Part shown: piece by piece, positions 26,158 to 33,541 of the stretch
Layout of the letters: every line of letters starts with the position of its first letter
Position numbering within the stretch: position 1 is the stretch's first letter
Assembly (NCBI RefSeq): GCF_900111685.1
Contig: NZ_FOHX01000004.1
Coordinates: 439,576 to 503,575, forward strand
Source of the DNA: Nonomuraea wenchangensis
Lineage (GTDB): Bacteria > Actinomycetota > Actinomycetes > Streptosporangiales > Streptosporangiaceae
Direction: 5' to 3'
DNA length: 64,000 nt
Translations under genes and position numbers: made by a program
The notes under the pieces: generated by a model
What the model saw: only the letters and a program-made list of their open reading frames with translations
The model's database searches: none
Told to the model about the DNA's origin: nothing

Positions 26158-26613
26158 ATGTTCGGCTGGGAGAAGAGCGCCTTCGGGGTGATCGTGAAGG
26201 CGGCCGTCCAGGAGGCGAGGGAGCGCGGCGACCGGCGCATGGGCACCGAGCACCTGCTGCTCGGCCTGCTCCACCACGAGCCCGTCGCGCGGGCGCTGGA
26301 CGTGGACGTGACCAGGGCCCGCGCCGCACTCGGCGACCTCGACCGCGAGGCGCTGGGGATGCTCGGCGTGGACGTCGGCGCGGACCTGTCGGCGAGGCCG
26401 CGCAAGCACCCGCCGCTCGGGGGCGGCTCGCTCACCTCCAACGCGCGCGCCGTGGTCGACCGGGCGGTCAAGGGCACGACGATGCGCAGCAGGAGCGAGG
26501 CGCCGAGGATCATGGCGCTCGCCCTGCTCGACCGCGAGCGGCCGGACCCGGTCGCGCAGCTCATCGACAGGCTCGGCATCGACCGAGTGGCCGCCCGCGC
26601 CCGCCTCACCTGA
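26158..26613 (+). CDS. Stand-alone Clp N-terminal (Clp_N) domain protein
   Basis: 151 residues with two Clp R-type helical repeats like those at the N-terminus of ClpC/ClpA: first GTEHLLLGLLHHEPVARAL, then the second with APRIMALALLDRE. There is no ATPase module. In ClpC this domain binds substrates and adaptors, so a stand-alone copy could act as an adaptor or decoy, or as a sensor domain for the HTH protein encoded just upstream. The pair forms a small operon ending at the terminator near 26740. Confidence 0.85.
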   Translation: MFGWEKSAFGVIVKAAVQEARERGDRRMGTEHLLLGLLHHEPVARALDVDVTRARAALGDLDREALGMLGVDVGADLSARPRKHPPLGGGSLTSNARAVVDRAVKGTTMRSRSEAPRIMALALLDRERPDPVAQLIDRLGIDRVAARARLT

Positions 26614-26712
26614 CCGGGATCCGGCACGCACAGGACTGGAAAGCCGTTCAGTGGGAAGAGCGGCAGGAGCACTGGGTGACTCCTGTGGCATCGACAGCGC
26701 TTAAAGGGATCA

Positions 26713-26761
26713 GGAAGGGCCCGGCGGGGACGCGGCGCACGTCTCCCCGCCGGGCCCTTCC
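26713..26761 (+). terminator. Strong intrinsic-type terminator after HTH/Clp-N pair
   Basis: A perfect 18-bp stem (26713-26730 with 26744-26761; left arm begins GGAAGGGCCCGG) and a 13-nt loop, 100 bp after the Clp-N stop and before the next plus-strand gene. The 26614-26712 stretch shows no reading frame that I can support. Confidence 0.85.
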
Positions 26762-26857
26762 GCTGCGCGCCCCGCCCCTCTGTAACGGTATGAACACTGA
26801 CAGTTACTATGTGTCAGGTTCATGCGTATAAGCATCACACATCCCAGGGGGCTGGAC

Positions 26858-28258
26858 ATGGACGAGAACAGGGCCGACACCTCACAACTCGACTTCGACG
26901 ACGAGGCGACGCTGTTCCAGGCGCAGGACGACCCGTTCGCCGCCGCCGCGGTGGACCTCGCGGTCGAGACCGAGCTGCTGCGGGAGGACGACCTCGCCGA
27001 CCGCGCCGCCGCCGAGGCCGAGTGGCTGGCGGCACGGCACGAGAGCGAGCGCCGCATCGCCGAGCTGGACGCCCGGGACCAGGACCGCGTACGCCACCTC
27101 CAGGGCGAGCTGCGCGCCACCGGCGCCGAGGTGTGGCCCGTCGCCCGCTGGTGGGGCTTCGAGATCCACCTCAACGAGGTGGCCGCCTCCCGCGCCGCCG
27201 AGCTGGCGTCCCTGATCGGGGAGACCTCGGGCGCGGTGCTCGGCGGCTGGCTGGCCCCGATCGTCGAGTGGTCGGCCAGGAACAAGGCCCGCTGGATCGG
27301 CTCGGTCGCCCGCCCGTACGGCGCCCGCCTGGTCTCGCCGTGGACCGCGCCGGCCTCGCTCGTCCCGGCCCGCCCGGCCGCCGTGGCGGCCGGCGACGCG
27401 CGCCTGTGGTGGGCGGTCCACGAGCCCGGCGAGGGCTGGAGCGAGGACCAGCGCTTCGTCGACCACTTCACCGCCACCGGCGCGGCCCTCGCCGAGTACC
27501 GCGACCGGCTCTACGTCGCCCACCGTGGCAGCGACGGCGACGCCGCCCTGTGGTGGGCCGTCTACGACGCCGAGCAGGGCTGGAGCGAGGACCAGCGCTT
27601 CCCCAAGCACTTCAGCGCGAAGGCCCCGGCGCTCGCCGTGTACGACGGCCAGCTCTACTGCGTGCACCGCGGCGCCGGCCAGGACACCGCCCTGTGGTGG
27701 TCCCGCTGGGACGGCGCCAAGTGGAGCCCGGACGCCAAGCTGCCCGACCACTTCACCGTGAGCAGCCCGGCCCTCGCCGCCTACGACGGCAAGCTGTGGT
27801 GCGTGCACCGCGGCGCGCACGACGACCGCCTGTGGTGGACCGTCTGGGACGGCAGCAGGTGGAGCGCGGACAACTGCTTCCCCGACCACGCCAGCCGGTC
27901 CAACCCGGCGCTGGCCGTCTTCCGCGGTCAGCTCCACTGCGTGCACCGCGGCGCGGGCGAGGACACGGCGCTCTGGTGGACCCGCTGGGACGGCTCCTCC
28001 TGGAGCCGCGACGAGCGGCTGCCCGACCACTTCTCGGCGGAGGGCCCGGCCCTCACCGTCTACAAGGACCGCCTCTACGTCGTGCACCGTGGCGCGGCCG
28101 ACCAGAGCCTCTGGTGGGCCTCCTTCGACGGCGCGAGCTGGAGCGCCGACGAGCGGCTGCCCGGCCACCTCAGCGCCGAGGCCCCGGCCGCCATCGCCTT
28201 CCGCGACAGGAACGCCACCCGCGACCAGCTCGTGGTGCTGCACCGCGGCAGCCGCTGA
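26858..28258 (+). CDS. Predicted six-bladed beta-propeller protein with acidic helical N-terminus
   Basis: 466 residues. The first ~105 are acidic and helical, with a QDRVRHLQGELRATGAEV-type coil. A short segment (~90-160, EIHLNEVAASRAAELASLIG then GGWLAPIVEW) precedes repeats of ~46 residues with consensus PALAVYDGQLYCVHRG, then ALWW-x-x-WDG-x-x-WS-x-D-x-x-LPDHFS. Five full repeats plus a half repeat at each end would close as six blades. No signal peptide is visible. The repeats resemble lectin-like propellers, so sugar binding is possible but unproven. AGGGGG 7 nt upstream fixes the start at 26858 rather than 26822. Convergent with the pseudo-lipase gene. Confidence 0.75.
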   Translation: MDENRADTSQLDFDDEATLFQAQDDPFAAAAVDLAVETELLREDDLADRAAAEAEWLAARHESERRIAELDARDQDRVRHLQGELRATGAEVWPVARWWGFEIHLNEVAASRAAELASLIGETSGAVLGGWLAPIVEWSARNKARWIGSVARPYGARLVSPWTAPASLVPARPAAVAAGDARLWWAVHEPGEGWSEDQRFVDHFTATGAALAEYRDRLYVAHRGSDGDAALWWAVYDAEQGWSEDQRFPKHFSAKAPALAVYDGQLYCVHRGAGQDTALWWSRWDGAKWSPDAKLPDHFTVSSPALAAYDGKLWCVHRGAHDDRLWWTVWDGSRWSADNCFPDHASRSNPALAVFRGQLHCVHRGAGEDTALWWTRWDGSSWSRDERLPDHFSAEGPALTVYKDRLYVVHRGAADQSLWWASFDGASWSADERLPGHLSAEAPAAIAFRDRNATRDQLVVLHRGSR

Positions 28259-28265
28259 CCGGCAG

Positions 28266-28290
28266 GAGGGGCGCCGGACCGGCGCCCCTC
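28266..28290. terminator. Bidirectional terminator hairpin
   Basis: Perfect 12-bp arms (GAGGGGCGCCGG and its complement) separated by one base; in RNA about 11 pairs can form around a small loop. It fills the 40-bp gap between the convergent propeller and hydrolase-like genes. Confidence 0.8.
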
Positions 28291-28298
28291 GTCCCTCC

Positions 28299-29633
28299 TC
28301 ACCAGCCCGCGAGCTGGTCCACGAACCACTCCACCAGCGTCCGCGACACCGCCCCGTGGGGGGTGTTGCCGCTGTCGCAGCAGTACGCGTCGAGGAACGT
28401 CTCGTCCTTCTGCAGCTGCCGCAGGTCGGTGTAGAGCTCCGACGGCCACGTCAGCGGGTCGCGCGCCAGCGCGATCGCGCTCACCGACGGCACGAAGCAG
28501 GTGCCGCGGAAGCGGTCCTCGATCGGCAGCCCCATCGCGTCCGCGACCCGGCCGAAGGCGTCCATGGTGCCGCCCGGCGCCCCGTCGAAGGCCGCCACGT
28601 ACGAGGTCGCGCTCGTCCACACCGGCTCGCCGAAGCCGATCGCGCCGACGTTGCGCAGCTCGCCCTGGTCCGGCTGGATCCTCGCGACCAGCCGCAGCGG
28701 GCCCTCGCCCAGGTCCAGCACCGGCGTGCCCGGCCGCAGGTCAGGCCCGCGCCCCTCCCCGGAGCCGTTGGCGAGGCCCAGCTTGTAAGGCCGCATCGGG
28801 AACCAGCCGATCCGGCGCAGGTCCGCCAGCAGTTCCTTGCGCAGCGGGCTGGAGTCGGTGACCCGGCCCGAATAGCTGGTGCCGGGCAGCCAGCCCCACA
28901 GGAGCTGCTGCGCCGCCGGGCTGCGGATCAGCTCGGCCTGCCCGGCCCCGTCGGGGCGCGGCTGGATCGTCTCGTGGAGGTAGGCGAGCTGCTGGAGCAC
29001 CAGCGGGATCCACGCCCCGAGGTGGGGGGTGTCGTAGGAGAAGTACTTGTCGGTCTGGTGGTCCACGCCCTCGCTCTCCATGCGGGCCAGCGCGTACCTG
29101 GTGATCATGCCGCCGGCGCCGACGCCGCCCACGATCAGCGGCGTGTCGCCCCGCCGCGTCTCCAGCACGCGCCGCAGGCAGGTCACCGCGACGGCCGCGT
29201 TCGCCTGCACGTACGCCTGCCGCTGGTCGAAGCCCAGCAGGATGACGTCGAGCCCCATCTCGAGCAGCTGGTCGAGCAGCCCGGGGACGCCCGGCTCGTA
29301 CGGCGTGTTGAAATGCCGCCACATGCCCGCCAGGTCGCTCGGGCCGTAGTTGAAGCCGTCAGCGAAGATCAGCGGCCGGACCGGCGCGGTGCGCCCCTTC
29401 ACCAGGTGGACGTGGGCCCGGCCGGTCGCCACGAGGCCGCGGTGGGGTTTGTCCGCCACCAGCTCCCATACGAGGTCGGGCTCGGCCGCTTCACCCTCGC
29501 GCACCGGCGGGGTGGCGAACCAGACCCCCGGGTCGCCGAGCACGCTCGCGATGCGCTCGATCTGCTCCGGGGCCAGGCTGCTCTCGACGGTACTGGTCTT
29601 GCTCTCGACGTCGATCCTCGGTTCCTGTGCCAT
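28299..29633 (-). CDS. Alpha/beta-hydrolase (PGAP1/lipase-like) protein lacking nucleophile serine
   Basis: 444 residues. The central region has the fold of PGAP1-like lipases: strand PLIFADGFNYGPSD, strand LDVILLGFDQ, then the elbow VGGVGAGGMITRYALARME. In active relatives the elbow reads GGxSxGG; here the Ser position is Gly (codon 29118-29120). A late His in GNTPHGAV could be the triad His. No signal peptide is seen, although two Cys are adjacent in DAYCCDSG. AAGGAGGGG precedes the ATG at 29633. It may be a non-catalytic binding protein or use another mechanism. It shares a convergent border with the propeller gene. Confidence 0.75.
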   Translation of the reverse strand: MAQEPRIDVESKTSTVESSLAPEQIERIASVLGDPGVWFATPPVREGEAAEPDLVWELVADKPHRGLVATGRAHVHLVKGRTAPVRPLIFADGFNYGPSDLAGMWRHFNTPYEPGVPGLLDQLLEMGLDVILLGFDQRQAYVQANAAVAVTCLRRVLETRRGDTPLIVGGVGAGGMITRYALARMESEGVDHQTDKYFSYDTPHLGAWIPLVLQQLAYLHETIQPRPDGAGQAELIRSPAAQQLLWGWLPGTSYSGRVTDSSPLRKELLADLRRIGWFPMRPYKLGLANGSGEGRGPDLRPGTPVLDLGEGPLRLVARIQPDQGELRNVGAIGFGEPVWTSATSYVAAFDGAPGGTMDAFGRVADAMGLPIEDRFRGTCFVPSVSAIALARDPLTWPSELYTDLRQLQKDETFLDAYCCDSGNTPHGAVSRTLVEWFVDQLAGW

Positions 29634-29837
29634 GGTGATCCCCTCCTTACGCGATCACTCACAGTAATCGAAGCAGGTGGGAGAGGTGGTGGCGGCGCGC
29701 GTGCGCCCGCCAAGCGCGGTTCACCGGAGTGTCAGGAAACGGCGCTTCGCCGAGTTTGCTGATGAACGCCGGGTAGGGACGCGATGAACCAGATGAGCAG
29801 GAACGATGATGTTCCTGCCGTTACGGAGGTGAAAGTG

Positions 29838-30299
29838 ATGGCACTTCCCGCCAGGCGGCACAGAGCACCAGCGCAGTGGGGCGACCCGAGCTGGCCGGCC
29901 CGCTCATGGGACCCCTTCACGGAGTTCCAGCAGCTCTGGGACCAGATGGGCCGGCTGTTCGAGCAGGGCGCCGAGATCGACACCGCCGCCTGGCGGCCGG
30001 TCGCCGAGACCGAGGAGACGTCGGAGGCGTACATGGTCCGCGCGGAGCTCCCCGGGCTGCGGCGGGACGAGATCAACGTCGAGGTCGAGGGCAACGAGCT
30101 CCGCGTCTCTGGCGAGGTCTCCGAGGAGGAGCGTGGGCCCAAGCTGAAGCGGCGCACCGGCGCGTTCGTGTACCGGACGATCCTGCCGTCCGACGCCGAC
30201 CTCGACAAGGTCGGCTGCGAGCTCAGCGACGGCGTGCTGACGGTACGCGTGCCCAAGACCGAGCAGGGCCGCTCGCGCCGCATCTCGATCAAGGGCTGA
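29838..30299 (+). CDS. Hsp20/alpha-crystallin small heat shock protein
   Basis: 153 residues. The alpha-crystallin domain (~50-140) contains RAELPGLRRDEINVEVEGNE and the closing DGVLTVRVPK. A C-terminal I-x-I motif (RRISIKG) mediates oligomer contacts. It holds unfolding proteins without ATP in the cytosol. GGAGGTGA 7 nt before ATG 29838 decides the start; an upstream in-frame ATG at 29784 has no such site. Three small genes follow closely on the same strand. No HspR-type inverted repeat (CTTGAGT) was seen upstream. Confidence 0.93.
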   Translation: MALPARRHRAPAQWGDPSWPARSWDPFTEFQQLWDQMGRLFEQGAEIDTAAWRPVAETEETSEAYMVRAELPGLRRDEINVEVEGNELRVSGEVSEEERGPKLKRRTGAFVYRTILPSDADLDKVGCELSDGVLTVRVPKTEQGRSRRISIKG

Positions 30300-30314
30300 C
30301 CGGGCGAGGCGGTC

Positions 30315-30881
30315 ATGGCCGGGACCCAGGCGTTCTGGATCGACGCGGCCCACGAGGGCGCGCAGACCCGCTACGGGGAGCAGTTGCGCAGGTGGCGGCA
30401 GTTGTTCGCGGCGGTCGAAGGGGAGCCGGGCGCGTCCGGCGTCACCTTGGACCCGCTGCGCTTCGCGCTCGGCGCGTGGGAGGCCGCCATGCGCCCGATC
30501 ACGGACCTGCCCTACGTACGCTGCCATCCGCGCGTGCTCGACGCGGCCTGCCACCGTCCCGAGGAGGCGCGCGGCCCGCTGGCCGTGGTCGAGCTGGCCG
30601 TGCCGACGCCGGTGCCGCTGCCCGCCGGCTGGCACACCTGGCACCGGCCGGACGGTGACGAGGGCGCGTACGCGGCGCCGCCGTACGAGCGGCCGACCGC
30701 GCTGACCACGCTGGAGCTGCGGACGCCGCTCTCGCCCGACCGGCTGCCCACGCCCACCCACGCCCGCGCCGCGGGCCTGCCCAATCTGGACGACGCCCAG
30801 GCGTCGCTGGAGGCGCTGGTGGCCGAGCTGAACGCGGTCGTCGCGCCCTTCCTGCACGCCCTGGAACAAGACCCGAGGTGA
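30315..30881 (+). CDS. Hypothetical protein of the Hsp20 cluster
   Basis: 188 residues, 15 bp after Hsp20, so probably cotranscribed. The N-terminal third is helical (WIDAAHEGAQTRYGEQLRRW), the middle carries LDPLRFALGAWEAAMRP and a strand-rich segment (LAVVELAVPTPVPLPAGWHTW), and the C-terminus is a helix (DDAQASLEALVAELNAVVAPF). No signal peptide or membrane segment. I do not recognise the family. Confidence 0.7.
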   Translation: MAGTQAFWIDAAHEGAQTRYGEQLRRWRQLFAAVEGEPGASGVTLDPLRFALGAWEAAMRPITDLPYVRCHPRVLDAACHRPEEARGPLAVVELAVPTPVPLPAGWHTWHRPDGDEGAYAAPPYERPTALTTLELRTPLSPDRLPTPTHARAAGLPNLDDAQASLEALVAELNAVVAPFLHALEQDPR

Positions 30882-30887
30882 ACCCCC

Positions 30888-31250
30888 ATGAACAGACCCG
30901 CAGGCGACCCCGACGACGAGTTCTTCGCGCCCGTGTTGCGCCAGCCGCCGCCTCCCGAGGCCGAGTCGGCGACAGGGAAGGTGAGCGACACCGGCGTGCC
31001 CGGCGTCTCCGGAGGCGGACACGGCGACCCGGTGGAGGCGCCGCCGCCGCGCAGCGCGCTCGGCTACCGGCTGCTCGCCGTCGCCCTGGCCCTGCTGGCC
31101 GGGGTGGTGCTGGCCGTGTGGGCGCTGCTGGCCGGCAACCCGGCGCTGGCGATCGTGCCGGCCGTGGTGGCGCTGGCGGCGGCGGTGTACCTGGTGGTGT
31201 TCGGCGTGCGCAGGGCGCGCTCGGACGGCGGACCGCCCACGTTCGGCTGA
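30888..31250 (+). CDS. Small membrane protein with two transmembrane helices
   Basis: 120 residues. A Pro/Glu-rich cytoplasmic N-terminus (~1-55) is followed by two hydrophobic helices (LLAVALALLAGVVLAVWALL and LAIVPAVVALAAAVYLVVFG) and a short basic tail. It starts 6 bp after the preceding stop, within the Hsp20 run. No named family recognised; a small membrane partner of its neighbours is all that can be inferred. Confidence 0.7.
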   Translation: MNRPAGDPDDEFFAPVLRQPPPPEAESATGKVSDTGVPGVSGGGHGDPVEAPPPRSALGYRLLAVALALLAGVVLAVWALLAGNPALAIVPAVVALAAAVYLVVFGVRRARSDGGPPTFG

Positions 31251-31260
31251 CCATGGGCAG

Positions 31261-31276
31261 GGCAGGGGGCCCTGCC
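31261..31276. repeat. Short inverted repeat GGCAGGG-GG-CCCTGCC
   Basis: A 7-bp inverted repeat with two central bases in the 48-bp gap between two small genes. It could be a weak hairpin or an operator for the downstream gene, whose AGAAGGAG ribosome site begins 5 bp after it. Confidence 0.4.
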
Positions 31277-31298
31277 GGAGCGAGAAGGAGACCCGACC

Positions 31299-31577
31299 AT
31301 GAAGAACGAGCGAAGGGGCGCCGCCGGCACCCAGCTCATCGACCGGGAGTGCGTGCGCGCGCTGCTGGAGTCCGACCGGGACGACGCGACGCTGGTCTAC
31401 GTACGCGGCGAGTGCGTGGTGCTGCCCGACGCCGAGGTGGACGAGGCGCACCGGGGGCTGGTGATCGCCCGCCGTGACGAGCTGCTGGCCAGGATGCCCG
31501 GCGAGAAACCGACCGACGAGGTGCTCGACAGCCTGGCGCACCGGCTGGACAACATCGTCCGCGATCTGGGCGCCTGA
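31299..31577 (+). CDS. Hypothetical small acidic protein
   Basis: 92 residues, mostly helical, with ECVRALLESDRDDATLVYVRG and a C-terminal helix ending HRLDNIVRDLGA. No Cys, signal peptide or membrane segment. A good AGAAGGAG lies before the ATG. Probably cytosolic. I recognise no family. Confidence 0.65.
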   Translation: MKNERRGAAGTQLIDRECVRALLESDRDDATLVYVRGECVVLPDAEVDEAHRGLVIARRDELLARMPGEKPTDEVLDSLAHRLDNIVRDLGA

Positions 31578-31639
31578 CGTCTGGTGCCGCGCCCCCTGCC
31601 GGGGTTTGATCGAAGCACCCACGACCAGGGAGGCGGATC

Positions 31640-31942
31640 ATGGCATTCCAGCTCATCGTGCTCTACAACCACCCCGAGAGCGCCGAGGACTTCGACAAGC
31701 ACTACGACGGCACGCACGCCCCGCTCGCCGCGCGGCTGCCGGGGCTGCGGTCCTACACGGCGCTGCGGCCCGCGGGGGACCGGCCGCCCTACCATCTCGT
31801 CGCGGTCCTGACCTTCGACGACGAGGCGGCGTTCAACGCGGCGATGGCCAGTGAGGAGGGCCAGGCGACGGCGGCCGACCTGGCGAACTTCGCCGGCGCC
31901 GGCGTCGAGATGCTGATGGGGCCCGCGGGCACGATCGTCTGA
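31640..31942 (+). CDS. EthD-family protein
   Basis: 100 residues of the dimeric ferredoxin-like EthD fold. The family hallmark is KHYDGTHAPLAARLPGL, with a conserved His near the presumed pocket, and the second half is FDDEAAFNAAMASEEGQ. EthD was named from an ether-degradation P450 cluster; most members are of uncertain role (lyase, isomerase or dimer cofactor). AGGGAGG precedes the ATG at 31640. It stands alone between small stress-cluster genes and a terminator. Confidence 0.88.
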   Translation: MAFQLIVLYNHPESAEDFDKHYDGTHAPLAARLPGLRSYTALRPAGDRPPYHLVAVLTFDDEAAFNAAMASEEGQATAADLANFAGAGVEMLMGPAGTIV

Positions 31943-31943
31943 G

Positions 31944-31996
31944 CCCGGCGCGGGTGAGGGCGGCCCGCGCGGCCGCCCCGACGCCCGCGCCCCGGG
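31944..31996 (+). terminator. Long GC-rich terminator with nested stems
   Basis: Directly after the EthD stop. An outer pair (CCCGGCGCGGG against CCCGCGCCCCGGG) encloses an inner perfect GGGCGGCC/GGCCGCCC stem with a 5-nt loop, then an A-rich stretch. It separates the small-gene run from the encapsulin operon. Confidence 0.75.
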
Positions 31997-32042
31997 AAGA
32001 AAAGAGCCGGGGTAAGCATCACCTGTCCGTCGGGCTACTCCG

Positions 32043-32056
32043 CCGAACGTGTTCGG
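32043..32056. promoter_or_regulatory. CCGAAC-GT-GTTCGG inverted repeat upstream of encapsulin
   Basis: Perfect 6-bp arms with a 2-bp spacer, about 41-54 bp before the encapsulin start, and a third GTTCGG half-site at 32065-32070. The position is right for an operator of the 2-methylisoborneol operon. The spacer is too short for a LexA box (GAAC-N4-GTTC). The binding protein is unknown. Confidence 0.45.
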
Positions 32057-32096
32057 ATGAATACGTTCGGTGACGAGGAGCCGGCGATTGCGAGGG

Positions 32097-33494
32097 ATGA
32101 TGCCTGCGGACCCCACCCCACAGCGGCTGAGCCTGGACACCAGGGCCGCCCGCACCCTGGCCACGACCACCAAGACCCGCCCCCAGATGCAGGCGATCAC
32201 CTCCAGGTGGCTGCTGCGCATGCTGCCGTGGGTGGACGTGCGCGGCGGCACCTACCGGGTCAACCGCCGCCTCACCCACCGGGTGGGGCGCGGGCGGGTG
32301 AGCGTGGTGCGGGAGGGGGCCGGCGACGTCCGCGTCATCCCCGAGACGCTGGCCGAGCTGCGGGCGCTGCGCGGCTACGACGACCTCGACGTGCTGGCCG
32401 CGCTCGCCGCCACGTTCACGCCGCGCGAGGTCGCGCCCGGAGAGGTGATCGTGGCGGCCGGCACGCCGGTCACCGAGACCTACATCGTCGCCCACGGCCG
32501 CCTGGAGAAGCAGGCCGTCGGCAAATACGGCGCCACCGAGGCACTCGGCGTCGTCACCGACGGCGACCAGTTCGGCGACGAGGCACTCGGCCAGGACGAC
32601 CCCCGCTGGTCGTGCACGGTCAAGGCGGCCACCGCCGGCACGATCCTGGTCTCGCCGTGGGCCGCCTTCCAGCGCGTCCTCGCCCGCGCCCCCGGCCTGC
32701 GCGCCCACCTCGACCGCTATCTCGACAGCACCCGCAGGCCCGTCAACAAGCGCGGCGAGGCGGCGGTCGAGATCGCCGCCGGCCACGTCGGCGAGCCGGT
32801 CATCGGCGGCACCTTCGTCGACTACGAGCTCCACCCCCGCGAGTACGAACTGAGCGTGTCCCAGACCGTCCTCCGCGTCCACACCCGCGTGGCCGACCTC
32901 TACAGCCACCCGATGAACCAGCTTGAGGAGCAGCTCAGGCTCACGGTCCACGAGATCCGCGAGCGCCAGGAGTGGGAGCTGCTCAACAACCCCGACTTCG
33001 GCCTGCTCCACAACGCCGCCTACGACCAGCGCCTGTCCACCTGGTCAGGGCCGCCCACCCCCGACGACCTGGACGACCTCATCAGCATGCGCCGCAAGAC
33101 CCGCCTGCTGCTGGCCCACCCCAAGGCGATCGCCGCCTTCTTCCGCGAGTGCAACAGGCGCGGCCTGGTGCCGGGCAGCGCCGAGGTCAACGGGCACGAG
33201 GTCCCGGCCTGGCGGGGCATCCCGATCTTCCCCTGCGGCAAGATCCCCGTGAGCGCGCAGCAGACCACCTCGATCATCGCCATGCGGGTGGGCGAGGACG
33301 ACCAGGGCGTGGTGGGCCTCCACCAGACCGGGCTGCCGGAGGAGCACGAGCCCGGCCTCAACGTGCGCTTCATGGGCATCGACGACAAGGCCGTCATGTC
33401 CTATCTCGTCAGCGCCTACTACTCGGCCGCGATCCTGGTGCCCGACGCGATCGGGATCCTGGAGAACGCCGCCGTCGCCGCGCCGCGCTCCTGA
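32097..33494 (+). CDS. Family 2B encapsulin shell protein with cyclic-nucleotide-binding-like domain
   Basis: 465 residues. The HK97-fold shell protein has a characteristic N-terminus ([19 protein letters not shown], then [10 protein letters not shown]). A cNMP-binding-like insertion (~100-215, with [20 protein letters not shown] and FGDEAL) places it in family 2B, and the conserved C-terminal shell region includes [20 protein letters not shown] and [13 protein letters not shown]. The phosphate-cassette Arg is replaced by Trp-Ser ([10 protein letters not shown]), so nucleotide binding is uncertain. It builds an icosahedral compartment for the terpene cyclase encoded next. Start ATG 32097 is chosen; 32100 (ATG) and 32070 (GTG) are alternatives. 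Formerly annotated as SrpI or EshA-like. Confidence 0.93.
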   Translation: MMPADPTPQRLSLDTRAARTLATTTKTRPQMQAITSRWLLRMLPWVDVRGGTYRVNRRLTHRVGRGRVSVVREGAGDVRVIPETLAELRALRGYDDLDVLAALAATFTPREVAPGEVIVAAGTPVTETYIVAHGRLEKQAVGKYGATEALGVVTDGDQFGDEALGQDDPRWSCTVKAATAGTILVSPWAAFQRVLARAPGLRAHLDRYLDSTRRPVNKRGEAAVEIAAGHVGEPVIGGTFVDYELHPREYELSVSQTVLRVHTRVADLYSHPMNQLEEQLRLTVHEIRERQEWELLNNPDFGLLHNAAYDQRLSTWSGPPTPDDLDDLISMRRKTRLLLAHPKAIAAFFRECNRRGLVPGSAEVNGHEVPAWRGIPIFPCGKIPVSAQQTTSIIAMRVGEDDQGVVGLHQTGLPEEHEPGLNVRFMGIDDKAVMSYLVSAYYSAAILVPDAIGILENAAVAAPRS

Positions 33495-33541
33495 CCCTCC
33501 CCTCCTCTTCCCCCTGGTCCCGTTCGTCCGCGAGGAGCGTC

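Noticed and set aside
32043..32056. LexA (SOS) box before the encapsulin gene
   Set aside because: Actinobacterial LexA sites have four bases between GAAC and GTTC; here there are two.
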